Assembly (NCBI GenBank): GCA_007751475.1
Contig: CP036434.1
Location: 5,151,524 to 5,215,523 of the forward strand
Direction of reading: 5' to 3'
DNA length: 64,000 nt
DNA from: Saltatorellus ferox
GTDB taxonomy: Bacteria; Planctomycetota; UBA1135; GCA-002686595
The number at the start of each line of letters is the position of its first letter. Position 1 is the stretch's first letter. Position numbers and translations under genes: made by a program. Of the stretch, positions 19,562 to 32,067 are shown in pieces. Below the pieces are notes generated by a model, which was not told the origin of the DNA, ran no database searches, and worked only from the letters and a program-made list of their open reading frames with translations.

Positions 19562-20926
19562 TCAGTCGACCCGAGGGACGTCCTTCAGCGACTTCAGGTA
19601 GGCGATGATGCCGTTGATCTGCTCTTCCGGCAGCATCGGGTTGTAGACGGTCATCTGCTCCCCGTAGCCCTCGACGAGCTGGCTATAGGGATCGAGGATC
19701 GACTGGCGCACGTAGTTCTCGTCCGCGACACGGGTCGACCCGTCCGCAAACTTGCGCTCGAGGCCCCAGAGGCCCGCGAACGTCGGCGCGGTGCCAGCGC
19801 GGCCGTCGATCGAGTGGCACGCCTTGCAACCGCGGCGGTTGTAGGTGAGCTCTCCGATCTCCAGGGCTGACTTCATGGTTCCGTCGTCGTTGACCATCCA
19901 GTTGCCCGCCTTGACGAGCCACGCGGCGTAGTCCTCGGGCGTGTCCACCACCATCTTGGCGTACATGTCCGAGTGCAGCTTGCCGCAGTACTCCGAGCAG
20001 TAGACGCGGTAGGTCGCCGGCTCACCCGAATCGAACCAGACCTTCGTGTAGCGGTTCGGCAGGACGTCCGACTTCTGGCGGAACGACGGCAGGTGGAACG
20101 AGTGGATCACGTCGTTCGACGTCATCAGCATCTCGACCGGGGTGTTCGCCGGCACGTGGAACTCCTGGGGGCTCTCGATGCCGCTCGGGTACGTGAAGTT
20201 CCAGCCCCACTGGTAGGCGTTGACCTTGACGGTCATGGCGTCCGGCGGTGGCGTCCGCATGTCGAGGAACGTCGTGTAGCCACCCCAGAACATGATGCCC
20301 ACGAGGATCGTCGGGATGACGCTCCAGATGATCTCGATCGGCGTGTTGTGCGTGATCGACTGGTCGGCGCGCACACCCGGCTTGCGGCGGTACTTGATGC
20401 AGAAGACCACCATCAGGACGCCGATGAGCGCCGTGAAGATGTACGACGTCCACATGATGAAGTCGAACATCGCGTCGACGTCCTTCGCCGTCTCCGAGGC
20501 TCGCTTGGCCGTCCAGAAGGGGTTGCCCTCCAGCTCGGTCGCGAAGGGCGCAATGTGCGGAGCGACCGGGCGAGTCGCGAACTTCGGATCGGACGAGATG
20601 GTCTCCTCGACGCCGTCGCGCAGGAAGAAGATGGTGTTCTCGTCCTTGCTGATGATGCTCGCATGACCCTTGCGGAAAGCGTCCACGTCAGCGGGGTCCA
20701 GCCCACGGCCGATCCAGTCGCGCTCCTCGGCGGTGAACGTGCGCGGCGTCGTCTCCTTCGCGTTGTAGTCCGCGATCAGCTTGTCCACGTCGACGCCCGC
20801 GTCGGCCTTGACCGCCTCGCTGGTCTCACCAGCAGCAGCGCCTTCTGCGTCCTGGGCAAACATCGGCGCGGCGCTTCCGAAGAAACAGAGGCCCGCCAGC
20901 AATAGTGCTTCGATTCTCATGATCAT
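19562..20926 (-). CDS. coxB: Cytochrome c oxidase subunit II with fused cytochrome c
   Basis: 454 residues. A signal peptide (residues 1-25, ending MFAQ) is followed by an extra N-terminal region of about 125 residues before the two membrane helices (about 156-178 and 197-216). The CuA domain follows, with AYQWGWNFTYP and CSEYCGKLHSDM near 311-322 supplying the copper ligands. A C-terminal cytochrome c domain has CKACH near 370-374 and a Met ligand region YGEQMTVYNPMLP. This is the caa3 layout, in which the fused heme passes electrons to CuA. The start codon overlaps the upstream SCO stop (ATGA); a second in-frame ATG lies 6 bases further on. Confidence 0.96.
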   Translation of the reverse strand: MIMRIEALLLAGLCFFGSAAPMFAQDAEGAAAGETSEAVKADAGVDVDKLIADYNAKETTPRTFTAEERDWIGRGLDPADVDAFRKGHASIISKDENTIFFLRDGVEETISSDPKFATRPVAPHIAPFATELEGNPFWTAKRASETAKDVDAMFDFIMWTSYIFTALIGVLMVVFCIKYRRKPGVRADQSITHNTPIEIIWSVIPTILVGIMFWGGYTTFLDMRTPPPDAMTVKVNAYQWGWNFTYPSGIESPQEFHVPANTPVEMLMTSNDVIHSFHLPSFRQKSDVLPNRYTKVWFDSGEPATYRVYCSEYCGKLHSDMYAKMVVDTPEDYAAWLVKAGNWMVNDDGTMKSALEIGELTYNRRGCKACHSIDGRAGTAPTFAGLWGLERKFADGSTRVADENYVRQSILDPYSQLVEGYGEQMTVYNPMLPEEQINGIIAYLKSLKDVPRVD

Positions 20927-21846
20927 GATGCCTTCTCACTCGCGCTGGCCGCGCTCCCTGCGTTCGCCGCTTCCGACGACGCAGCGAGACGCTGCGATTC
21001 TCCGCGCTTCATGAAGAAGACTCCTGTAACGACCGCCAAGACGGTCAGTGCGGCTGCGACTTTCAGAAGCCGTGTCGCCGCGAGGGTGTATTGACCCGAA
21101 CTCGGGTCGAATTTGAAGCAGTTCAGGAACAGCCCGTCGTAGAGCGTTCCCACCTTGCCCTCGCTCGTTTCCACGAGCGAGAGCCTCAACACGCCAGCCA
21201 GAGCGGGATCGATCCCCTCCAGGTAGCGCATGACCTTGCCCGACGGCGAACAAAGAATGTTCGCCGCCTGGTGTGCGTATTCACCGCGGCCCTCGAGCCA
21301 GCGGTAGCCGAAGCCCACGGTCTCAGCCACTCGATCGATCTGGACCTTGTCGCCGGTCAGGCAGATCCAGCCGCTGCTGGCCACCGCACTATCGCGCGGC
21401 TCCCCGGCGTCCTCGGAGGCCTCGAGGTAGCTCGAAACGTAGCGCTCCTGCAGACCGGCCATCTTGGATGGCGTGTCCTTCGGGTCGATGCTGATGGTCA
21501 CCACTCGATAGTCCTCACCGAGCTGCAAACCCATCGTCCCCATGGCGGCTGCCAGGTTGGAGAGCTGCATGGTGCAGAGCTGAGGACAGTCGACGTAGTT
21601 GAGCGTCAGGATCACCGGCATCCCGTCGAACGCCCTTCCCAATGGAAAGGCCTCCCTCTTCGCGCCGGTGAACGTGGCGTCCAGGGGAAGCTGGGCCTCC
21701 AGATGCTGCTCGACCTCGACACCGTCCAGCTCCTCGATCCGCTGACCCGCCAGCTGGCCCCACGCCGAACCGGACATGCACACACACGCGCCCAGTAGGA
21801 GCAGCGGGAGTCGCAGGAAGGTCGTCTTGGGGGTTGGCTTGCGCAT
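20923..21846 (-). CDS. sco: SCO1/SenC-family copper chaperone
   Basis: 307 residues. An N-terminal signal segment (PLLLLGACVCMSGSAWGQ) precedes a thioredoxin-like domain with the copper motif C87-P-Q-L-C91 in NYVDCPQLC and a later His in GEYAHQAAN as third ligand. A C-terminal helix (VAAALTVLAVVTGVFFM) gives a second membrane anchor. SCO proteins insert copper into the CuA site of subunit II, and this gene overlaps coxB by 4 bases (ATGA), so chaperone and client are translationally coupled. Several SCO relatives in this kind of operon are longer than the classical form, as here. Confidence 0.9.
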   Translation of the reverse strand: MRKPTPKTTFLRLPLLLLGACVCMSGSAWGQLAGQRIEELDGVEVEQHLEAQLPLDATFTGAKREAFPLGRAFDGMPVILTLNYVDCPQLCTMQLSNLAAAMGTMGLQLGEDYRVVTISIDPKDTPSKMAGLQERYVSSYLEASEDAGEPRDSAVASSGWICLTGDKVQIDRVAETVGFGYRWLEGRGEYAHQAANILCSPSGKVMRYLEGIDPALAGVLRLSLVETSEGKVGTLYDGLFLNCFKFDPSSGQYTLAATRLLKVAAALTVLAVVTGVFFMKRGESQRLAASSEAANAGSAASASEKAS

Positions 21847-21937
21847 GGCTCGACCGAAGTCGGAGTGGATCGGGATCAGATGAGGTGAACGGTGTTCTTG
21901 TAGGCCGAAGGAAGGGAGAAACGAGGGGCTGAGGGGA

Positions 21938-22300
21938 TCAGTACTTATCGGCGATCTGACGCATGCCGATCTCGACCGGCACGTGCACTTTGCCGCGCGT
22001 CACCGTGCCGTTCTCTTCGACATCGGCTTCCTTGTAGTAGCCGTCCACGACCATATCGTCGATCTGACGATGGGCCTCGAGGTCGGTGATCCGGGAATCC
22101 GCCTGGCTCTGGCGAAGCTCCTGCTGCTTTCCCGCCGTGAGGTAGTACACCCCGGTGAGGAAGATCACCGAAACGATGATCAGAAGCGTCGCGACCGTGG
22201 TCAGGAATGCGAGGACCGGGACGTTCTGGACATCGTCCTGGATCTCCCGCTCCGAATGATGGTGGTGCTGGTCGGCCAGCCCGTCTGCAGTTGCACTCAT
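21938..22300 (-). CDS. Small single-helix membrane protein of the respiratory operon
   Basis: 120 residues. A His-rich N-terminus (DQHHHHSERE), one membrane helix (LAFLTTVATLLIIVSVIFLT) and a soluble C-terminal part with ADSRITDLEAHRQIDDM and PVEIGMRQIADKY. I recognise no family. It sits between actF and sco with short gaps on both sides, so it is probably an accessory subunit or assembly factor of the ACIII-oxidase supercomplex. It could be the counterpart of small ACIII-associated subunits reported in other bacteria; this is not shown by the sequence. Confidence 0.65.
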   Translation of the reverse strand: MSATADGLADQHHHHSEREIQDDVQNVPVLAFLTTVATLLIIVSVIFLTGVYYLTAGKQQELRQSQADSRITDLEAHRQIDDMVVDGYYKEADVEENGTVTRGKVHVPVEIGMRQIADKY

Positions 22301-22314
22301 GGAATCAGGACCTC

Positions 22315-23586
22315 CTAGACGTTTTGGAAGGCAAGGGACTCGGGCAGGCGCGGATCACCGATCGCGAGCGCCGGCTTGCCGTCGAGCTTCCGGAGGAAGC
22401 CGAAGAGGAACAGACCACCCACGCTGATCATGGCCGTGATGTCGATCAGGCCGAAGGCGGGACCGGTCGTCGCAGGGTCACCCTGTCCCACACCATTGAC
22501 CATCTCGGGCATGACGTTCCAGTACAGGTCGACGAAGTGGAAGACGAGGCAGTAGACGCACCAGGCGGCGAACACGTTGCGGCGGCGCTTCACGTGGCGC
22601 GACATGAGCCCGAGCATCGGGATCAGGAAGTGGCCTGCGACGAGGAGGACCGAGAAACCGTTCCACTCGCCCCACATCCGATAGTGGAACCAGTGCGTCT
22701 CCTCGGGGATGTCGGCGTACCAGTACAGCATGAACTGGCTGAAGGCGACGTAGCTCCAGAAGAACGTGAAGGCAAACAGCAGCTTGCCGATGTCGTGGTA
22801 GTGCTCGATCGAGACGACGTTCTTGAGGTTCCCGCGCTTCTCGAGCCACATCGTGGAGAGCGCCAGCACCGACAGGAACGAGAACATGCACCCGGCGAAG
22901 AAGTAGACGCCGTACATCGTGCTGAACCACTCGGCGTTCAGGGACATCGAGAGGTCGAACGCCGCGAAGGTGGTCGCGAGGGCCGCGAGGATGATGCTGA
23001 CGCCGCTGCGCCGCTGCATCGTCAGCGTACGGTTCGGGTCCTGGTCATCGTCCTGGGCCAACGACTGTCCGGAGAAGAACCGGCTGAGCCCCACCCAGAT
23101 CGCGAAGTACAGGCAGATCCGCGCGGCGAAGAACACCGATCCGAAGTAGCCGGCCTTGCTCTGGATCAGCTCCGATCCCGTGAAGTCTCCCCCACCCCAG
23201 ACGAAATCATGGCTCGCCCAGTCGTAGATGATGCTCTTGCCCATGAAGACCGGCACGAGAACTACCAGCACCACGAGCGGGAACAGGATCGGGAACGCCC
23301 CGGTCACGGCCTCCGCCACGCGGCGAACCACCACGGACCAGCCTGCGCTCGTGACGTGCTGCAGCAGGATGAAGATCAGCGCTCCGATCGAGATCGAGAG
23401 AAAGAACAGGATGGCCACGAGCATCGAGTGCCCGAAGTGGCGCATTCCGTCGCCGAACGTGAAGCCGAGGCCGAAGGTGGCCAGCAACCCGATGAGGCCG
23501 ACCACCAGACCGGCGGTCGCCGGCTTGGAGAGGTCACGCACGATCACTTGATCTCGCGTGGGGAGTTCGATTGAGGTGTTCATCAC
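22315..23586 (-). CDS. actF: Alternative complex III subunit ActF
   Basis: 423 residues, about ten membrane helices, including LVVGLIGLLATFGLGFTFG, HSMLVAILFFLSISIGALIF and VARRILFPLVV-like segments. Conserved-looking stretches are TFFWSYVAFSQFMLYWYADI and PEETHWFHYRMWGEW. In ACIII, ActF and ActC are the two large membrane subunits; ActC carries the quinol site, and ActF is proposed to conduct protons. The gene follows the ActD-ActE fusion by 76 bases and is followed by the small membrane protein. A start a codon later (the second Met) is possible. Confidence 0.92.
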   Translation of the reverse strand: MMNTSIELPTRDQVIVRDLSKPATAGLVVGLIGLLATFGLGFTFGDGMRHFGHSMLVAILFFLSISIGALIFILLQHVTSAGWSVVVRRVAEAVTGAFPILFPLVVLVVLVPVFMGKSIIYDWASHDFVWGGGDFTGSELIQSKAGYFGSVFFAARICLYFAIWVGLSRFFSGQSLAQDDDQDPNRTLTMQRRSGVSIILAALATTFAAFDLSMSLNAEWFSTMYGVYFFAGCMFSFLSVLALSTMWLEKRGNLKNVVSIEHYHDIGKLLFAFTFFWSYVAFSQFMLYWYADIPEETHWFHYRMWGEWNGFSVLLVAGHFLIPMLGLMSRHVKRRRNVFAAWCVYCLVFHFVDLYWNVMPEMVNGVGQGDPATTGPAFGLIDITAMISVGGLFLFGFLRKLDGKPALAIGDPRLPESLAFQNV

Positions 23587-23662
23587 AGCGTCACTTGTGG
23601 GGTGGACGCGTCTGGGGGTAGTGGATGAGTTGAGGAAGCCAGGGTATCGAGACGGACGGAAG

Positions 23663-24997
23663 CTATTGCCCGGCTGCGCTCGAGTCGGAAACCCTCACGC
23701 TTTCAATCGTGGGAACAGGCTTGTAGTCAGCGTCTCTCGGAGCCTCGGTCTGATCGAGTCCCTGCGTGGCCTGGATGGCGCGGACGTAGGCGACGATCGC
23801 CCAGCGGTCCTTGGCCGTCACCTGGCCCGAGTAGCCAGCCATCGTGCTGATGCCGTTGCTGGCCACGTGGAAGAGCTCACCGTTCGAGTACGCCTTGGCG
23901 TTCTCGGAGAGCAGCGACTTCGGCGGGACCCAGCCCCACTGTGCCGCGTCCAGCGCGTTCGCACGCACCGCGACGGCGCCCATCCCGTTGCCCTGCTTGC
24001 CGTGGCAAACCGAACAGTAGATGGTGTAGCGCTGACGTCCCCGCTCCAGGAACGCCTCGTCGACGTTCACCGCCGCCGGGAACGCGGCGAGCCACTCGGG
24101 GCGCTCCGCCCCGGCGTCCGCGCCGAACTTGGCCACGTCGTACCTGATCTTGTCCGGGACCTCAGATCCCTGGGCCACACCGAAGTACAGTTCGAAGTCG
24201 TCGCGAAGCTCGCCCTCGGCGACCGTTCCGGCCACCGGGAGCCGCATCGCGCGCCCGTCGGGGAAGCCTTCCCACGCCGTTTGCGTCTTGCGCTTGCGCT
24301 GCCAGTCCATGTCCGGCCACACGTGGTAGCGCGGCTTCTCCGACGTCGCGAAGCGGCCCTTGAAGGCGACCGCGAGCGGAATGAACGACGCGCAGGTCAG
24401 GATCGCCGCGACGCCGTGAAACCAGATCGGTAGCGCGGCCCTCGTCGTATCCGTCGGGCAGGTCTCGATGTGCTCCGCCCCCACGCCGAGGAGCTTCTCG
24501 ACGCGCGCGCGGTCGAAGTTGGCGTCGGCCGCCTCGACGCAGATCGCGAAACGGTCGTTCGTGACGCGCTTGAAGCGCTCAAGCTTGTGGAGGGGGTTCG
24601 AGAGGTGCGGGAACTTGTTGAGCGCCAGCATCCCGAAGAAGGCGGTGTACGCCGAGAACAGAATGATGATCTCGAACGTGACGGGGATGTTCGCCGGGAG
24701 ACTCCAGTCGGGCTTGCCGCTGATCAGGAACACGTAGTCGACCGCGTTCGTGAAGTACTGAAGGCTCAAGCCCACCACGAGGCCAGTGAGCCCCATGCCG
24801 AGCACGATCCAGGGCAGGATCGTCGGCTTGGTCCCCATCGCCTCGTCGATCCCGTGAACGGGGAACGGCGTGTAGGCATCCCATTTCTTGTATCCCGCGT
24901 CCCGGATCTTCCGGGACGCGTTCATGACGCCATCGACGTCGTCGTAGTAGGCGACGACACCGTGGATCTCGGGCTGGTTTTGATTCTGGTCAGACAT
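23663..24997 (-). CDS. actD: ActD-ActE fusion, alternative complex III
   Basis: 444 residues. Residues 1 to about 200 are ActD (DUF3341): HGVVAYYDDVDGVMNASRKI, two membrane helices (PWIVLGMGLTGLVVGLSLQ and ANIPVTFEIIILFSAYTAF), and the FAICVEAADANFDRARVEKL domain. A third helix (WFHGVAAILTCASFIPLAVA) links to an ActE-like monoheme cytochrome c: RLPVAGTVAEGEL, YTIYCSVCHGKQGNG (CXXCH near residue 329) and the Met-ligand region ISTMAGYSGQV. ActE is usually a separate lipoprotein; here the helix replaces the lipid anchor. The heme accepts electrons from the ActB/ActA side and may pass them to the oxidase. It lies 14 bases after actC. Confidence 0.93.
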   Translation of the reverse strand: MSDQNQNQPEIHGVVAYYDDVDGVMNASRKIRDAGYKKWDAYTPFPVHGIDEAMGTKPTILPWIVLGMGLTGLVVGLSLQYFTNAVDYVFLISGKPDWSLPANIPVTFEIIILFSAYTAFFGMLALNKFPHLSNPLHKLERFKRVTNDRFAICVEAADANFDRARVEKLLGVGAEHIETCPTDTTRAALPIWFHGVAAILTCASFIPLAVAFKGRFATSEKPRYHVWPDMDWQRKRKTQTAWEGFPDGRAMRLPVAGTVAEGELRDDFELYFGVAQGSEVPDKIRYDVAKFGADAGAERPEWLAAFPAAVNVDEAFLERGRQRYTIYCSVCHGKQGNGMGAVAVRANALDAAQWGWVPPKSLLSENAKAYSNGELFHVASNGISTMAGYSGQVTAKDRWAIVAYVRAIQATQGLDQTEAPRDADYKPVPTIESVRVSDSSAAGQ

Positions 24998-25011
24998 GGA
25001 TCGTTCTTGAA

Positions 25012-26512
25012 TCAGGCGTCCTGCTTGGAAGCCGGAGCGACGCTGCCGCCGCCTCCTGCCGTGCCGTAAGAGGTGGGATCTGCGTCCACATGACCGTCCT
25101 TACCGTGACCGTGATCGCCGTGGGCATGGGCCTGGGGCATGACGGTCTTGACTTCCGCGATCGCGACCGTCGGAAGGAAGCGGAGGAACAGGAGGAACAG
25201 GGTGAAGAACAGGCCGAAGCTGCCCAGGAACATGAGCATGTCGACGTAGGTCGGGCTGAAGTAGCCCCAGCTCGACGGCACGAAGTCCCGGCTCAGCGAT
25301 GTCACCGTGATGACGAAGCGCTCGAACCACATGCCGATGTTGGTGGTGATGCTGACGAGCATCACGACCCACAGGTTGGCGCGCATCTTCTTGCTCCAGA
25401 AGATCTGGGGGAAGATCACGTTGCACGAGACCATGATCCAGTACGCCCACCAGTAGTTGCCGAAGGCACGGTTGACGAACGCGAAGGTCTCGTACTGGAC
25501 GCCGCCGTACCAGGCCATGAAGAACTCGATCATGTAGGCGTAGCCCACCATCATGCCGGTCGCCATCAGGATGCGGCACATCACGTCGATGTGCTTCATC
25601 GTGATGATGTGCTTCAGCCCGAAGAACTGCCGCGCGGGCACCATCAGCGTCAACACCATCGCGAAGCCACTGAAGATGGCGCCTGCGACGAAGTACGGCG
25701 GGAAGATGGTCGTGTGCCAGCCCGGAACCTGTGACACCGCGAAGTCGAAGGAAACGACCGAGTGCACGGAGAACACGAGCGGAGCCGCGAGGGCTGCGAG
25801 CAGCAGGTACGCGCGCTCGTAGCGGTGCCAGTGGCGCGAGGAACCCGTCCAGCCCATGGCGAAGATGCCGTAGGCGATCTTGCGGGGGGTGTTGATCGCG
25901 CGATCCCGAAGGGTCGCGAGGTCGGGGATCATGCCCATGTACCAGAACAGCAGCGAAACCGACGCGTACGTCGAGACCGCGAACACGTCCCAGAGCAGCG
26001 GGCTCCGGAAGTTCGGCCACATGTTCATCTGGTTCGGAAGCGGGAACAGCCAGTAAGCCACCCAGATCCGGCCGATGTGCACGCCCGGGAACAGACCGGC
26101 GCAGATGACGGCGAAGATCGTCATCGCCTCGGCCGCCCGGTTCACGCCCGTTCGCCAGTTCTGGCGAGTCAGGAAGAGAACGGCGGAGATGAGGGTACCG
26201 GCGTGACCGATACCGACCCAGAAAACGAAGTTGACGATCGGCCAACCCCAGTACACGGGGTTGTTGTTGCCCCAGACCCCGACGCCCGTCGTGATCAGAT
26301 GCAGCAGCATCAGACCCAGCACGCCCAGCAGCGTGACGGAGACGCCGAAGCCGATCAGCCAGGCCTTGTTGGTTTCCTTGACGGGGACCTCGGAGACCCT
26401 GGCCACGGCCTCGGTGACCGTGGAGAACGTCTCGTTCTCGCCCTCGACGAGGGCGGGCCGAACGCGAGGGTCCTGGCCTTTCAGCGGCTTGCCGCCGAAG
26501 GATGCGGTGGGA

Positions 26513-26526
<14 letters not shown>
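25012..26526 (-). CDS. actC: Alternative complex III subunit ActC (NrfD/PsrC-like)
   Basis: 504 residues from the ATG at 26526 (MTTTDPTASFGG), which overlaps the end of actB by 14 bases; the frame stays open upstream, but that sequence is the actB gene. It has about ten helices of the NrfD/PsrC type, for example NPVYWGWPIVNFVFWVGIGH, GTLISAVLFLTRQNWRTGVN and RMYL-like turns at PGWHTTIFPPYFVAGAIFSG. The C-terminus is His/Gly-rich (HAHGDHGHGKDGH). In ACIII this subunit holds the quinol-oxidation site next to ActB's iron-sulphur chain. Confidence 0.94.
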
Positions 26527-29785
<3,259 letters not shown>

Positions 29786-29956
29786 CGGATCGCGCCCTGC
29801 TTTGGGGCCAGGCGCGGGTGTCGGTTGAAGACGGGAGGGATCAGGCGCCAACGGGGGTCAGCGCAGGTGAAAGTGGCTCCTTTTCAGGCCTCCCCTCGGA
29901 AGGAGAGAGGACCTGGCCGTGGAGCCAACGGCCTCGATCGGCAGTCGACGGCAGCC

Positions 29957-30610
29957 CTATCGGTGACAGGTGCTGCAGGTCTCCTGGGGGTTGATCTCTT
30001 CGGCGGAGTAGAAGAGTCGATCCTTCCAGCTATCGTCGCCGACGGGCGGCTCCCAGCCGAGGTTGGTGATCTCGTCGAGCGGTCGGAGATGCGGCTCCGG
30101 GTTGCGGTGGCAGTCGAGGCACCAGCCCATCGAGAGCGGCTCCTGCTGCCTGACGACGACCATCTGGTCGATGCGGCCGTGGCACGAGACACACGAAACG
30201 CCGCGCCGCACGTGGGCGGAGTGGTTGAAGTACGCGTAGTCCGGAAGGTCGTGGACACGCACCCACTCGACCGGCTTGCCGGTTTCGTAGGATTCCTTGA
30301 CCGCCGCCAGCTTGGTGCTGTCCGGGCGGATGTTCGTGTGGCAGTTCATGCACGTTGCCGTCGGGGGAATCGCGGCGTGCGATGCGTCCTCGACGGTGTT
30401 GTGGCAGTAGCGGCAGTCCATGCCGAGCTCACCGGCATGGAGCGCGTGGCTGAACGGAACCGGCTGCTTCGGCGCGTATCCGGCGTCGGTGGTCTTCGGA
30501 GAGAAGCCGAGCCAGACGAAGGTCACCGCGTAAAGGACCCCACCGATCGCAGCCGCTGGAATCAGCAGCTTGAAGTGGTTGGTCCATTGGGGAAAGTGGA
30601 AGGTGCTCAT
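29957..30610 (-). CDS. actA: Alternative complex III subunit ActA (pentaheme cytochrome c)
   Basis: 217 residues from the ATG at 30610 (MSTFHFPQWTNHF); the frame continues upstream, but that stretch is Arg/Pro-rich and not protein-like. One N-terminal helix (LLIPAAAIGGVLYAVTFVWL) anchors the protein. Five CXXCH heme sites are present: CRYCH, CMNCH, CVSCH, CLDCH and CSTCH, the last at the C-terminus. Five hemes is the usual number for ActA. It is the first gene of the ACIII-oxidase operon, so the operon promoter should lie in 30611-31206. Confidence 0.95.
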   Translation of the reverse strand: MSTFHFPQWTNHFKLLIPAAAIGGVLYAVTFVWLGFSPKTTDAGYAPKQPVPFSHALHAGELGMDCRYCHNTVEDASHAAIPPTATCMNCHTNIRPDSTKLAAVKESYETGKPVEWVRVHDLPDYAYFNHSAHVRRGVSCVSCHGRIDQMVVVRQQEPLSMGWCLDCHRNPEPHLRPLDEITNLGWEPPVGDDSWKDRLFYSAEEINPQETCSTCHR

Positions 30611-31206
30611 GGTGCGCAAGGCGCGGTCTGGGAACCGAGGGAGCCGCGCCCGGATCCGAGGGATGGGGCGAGGACCACGGGGTGACGGGGCTCTCGAACC
30701 GGGACTCGGGCCGGGGATCGGCCGTTCAGCGGAGAGCGACGACCTGAGCCAGCACGTCTGCGCTGGCCGGGCGACGCCTGAGTTGTTCTGGCGAGTGCGC
30801 GTGGTGCCAGCCAAGGGTCCCTGGCCAAGGCCCGAGTCCTGCTCTCTGACGGTTCGCGCGGGGGTCGAACGGCGCTCTGCGCGGGCTTCCCCGCGGGTGA
30901 ACGCTGTTCACTGGCCAATAGAATAGTGATCGAGTGCCCGCGAAGAAACGTGGTACTCCGACGCAATTGAAGGGAATCTCACCGAGAGTGAAACTCATCC
31001 TCAATGCGCTGCGGCATCCGGCCCGTACGCACTCCTTCGCATGCGGCCGTTGAGATCCGATCGCAGCCCGCCCATCCCCCATGATCGACCGGGGACCGCG
31101 ATCGATTTTGCCCTGAGCCAGGGCCCACACGCCGACGGAGCGATGCGCCTGGAGGCACGGGCGGAACCCCGGGAGCTGAACGGAGATAGGGCCGACCATG
31201 AACGGA
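30611..31206. other. Intergenic region upstream of the respiratory operon
   Basis: About 600 bases between actA and regA's downstream hairpin, with no supported gene. A weak promoter-like pair for the minus strand (TTTCTT at 30943-30948, 17 bases, TATTCT at 30920-30925) lies about 310 bases before actA. A redox-regulator site would be expected here, but I could not recognise one by eye. Confidence 0.5.
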
Positions 31207-31244
31207 GCGAGGCGCCTTCTTTCGGAGGAAAGAAGGCGCCTCGC
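31207..31244 (-). terminator. Perfect 17-bp hairpin downstream of regA
   Basis: Arms at 31207-31223 and 31228-31244 are perfect complements around a 4-base loop. The arms are GC-rich at the base and A/T-rich next to the loop. The structure begins about 60 bases after the regA stop. There is no T-run outside the stem, so termination could be Rho-dependent or the hairpin may protect the 3' end. Confidence 0.6.
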
Positions 31245-31304
31245 CATGGGCAATTCGCGCGCGTCGAGGCACGCACCCGAAGGGGCGTGCGCGCGTTCAG
31301 CGTC

Positions 31305-31949
31305 CTACGCCCGTCCGCGCTCCTGCGGCGCATGGCGCTGCAGCTTCCGCTGAAGAGAGCGGCGGTGAATGCCAAGGCGTCGCGCCGACTCGGAAATATT
31401 CCCTCCGCAATCCGAGAGAACTCGCTGGATGTGCTCCCATTCCATGCGCGCCAGCGTCGGCGCGCGGTACGTGGAGGTCACGGCCGGCCCCTCCATGGGG
31501 TCACCGCGCTCGTACTTCTCGAAGGCCGCCACGACGTCGTCGGCGTCGGCGGGCTTGGGAATGAAGTTGATGGCACCGAGGCGAACGGCTTCGACCGCCG
31601 TGGCGATCGACCCATAGCCCGTCAGGATGACCGTCCGGGTGCCGGCATCGATGCGCTTCAGCTCGCGCAGGAGATCCATCCCGCCCTTGCCAGGCATCCG
31701 CAGGTCGATCACGGCGTACTCGGGCGAGTCCTGCTCGGCGAGCTGGACGCCCTCATCCACGTTGGAAGCCGTACGGACGTCGAAACCACGGTCCCGGAGC
31801 GCGCGGGCGAGGCGCTCCCGGAAGGTCTCGTCGTCATCCACGAGTAGCATCGAGCGGGTTTCGAGATTGGGCATGGGACGGTGGGCGGTTGCCGGCTCTG
31901 GGCGAGTAAGGGTCGTCGAAAACGGCGAATCGGAATGGGTGTTCGTCAT
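31305..31949 (-). CDS. regA: RegA/PrrA/ActR-type response regulator
   Basis: 214 residues. The receiver domain has LLVDDDE (acidic pocket), phospho-acceptor Asp82 in VIDLRMP, T/S in VILTGYG and Lys in FIPKPAD. The C-terminal Fis-type helix-turn-helix (LARMEWEHIQRVLSDCGGNI then SESARRLGIHRRSLQRKLQR) closely follows the highly conserved RegA/PrrA/ActR DNA-binding end. These regulators control respiratory and other redox-linked genes. An alternative start is Met26. It lies 118 bases after regB, so the pair is probably co-transcribed. The neighbouring ACIII-oxidase operon is the obvious target, but this is inference. Confidence 0.92.
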   Translation of the reverse strand: MTNTHSDSPFSTTLTRPEPATAHRPMPNLETRSMLLVDDDETFRERLARALRDRGFDVRTASNVDEGVQLAEQDSPEYAVIDLRMPGKGGMDLLRELKRIDAGTRTVILTGYGSIATAVEAVRLGAINFIPKPADADDVVAAFEKYERGDPMEGPAVTSTYRAPTLARMEWEHIQRVLSDCGGNISESARRLGIHRRSLQRKLQRHAPQERGRA

Positions 31950-32067
31950 TGAGTTGTGCCTCCTTGTCCCATGTAGTTCGCCGCATGGGCCTCCGGGGAT
32001 CCGCTGGACCGTGAATTGTTCTCAGCGCCATGGGCCCCCCTCGGCGGGGCTGACTCGCGACAGTGTC

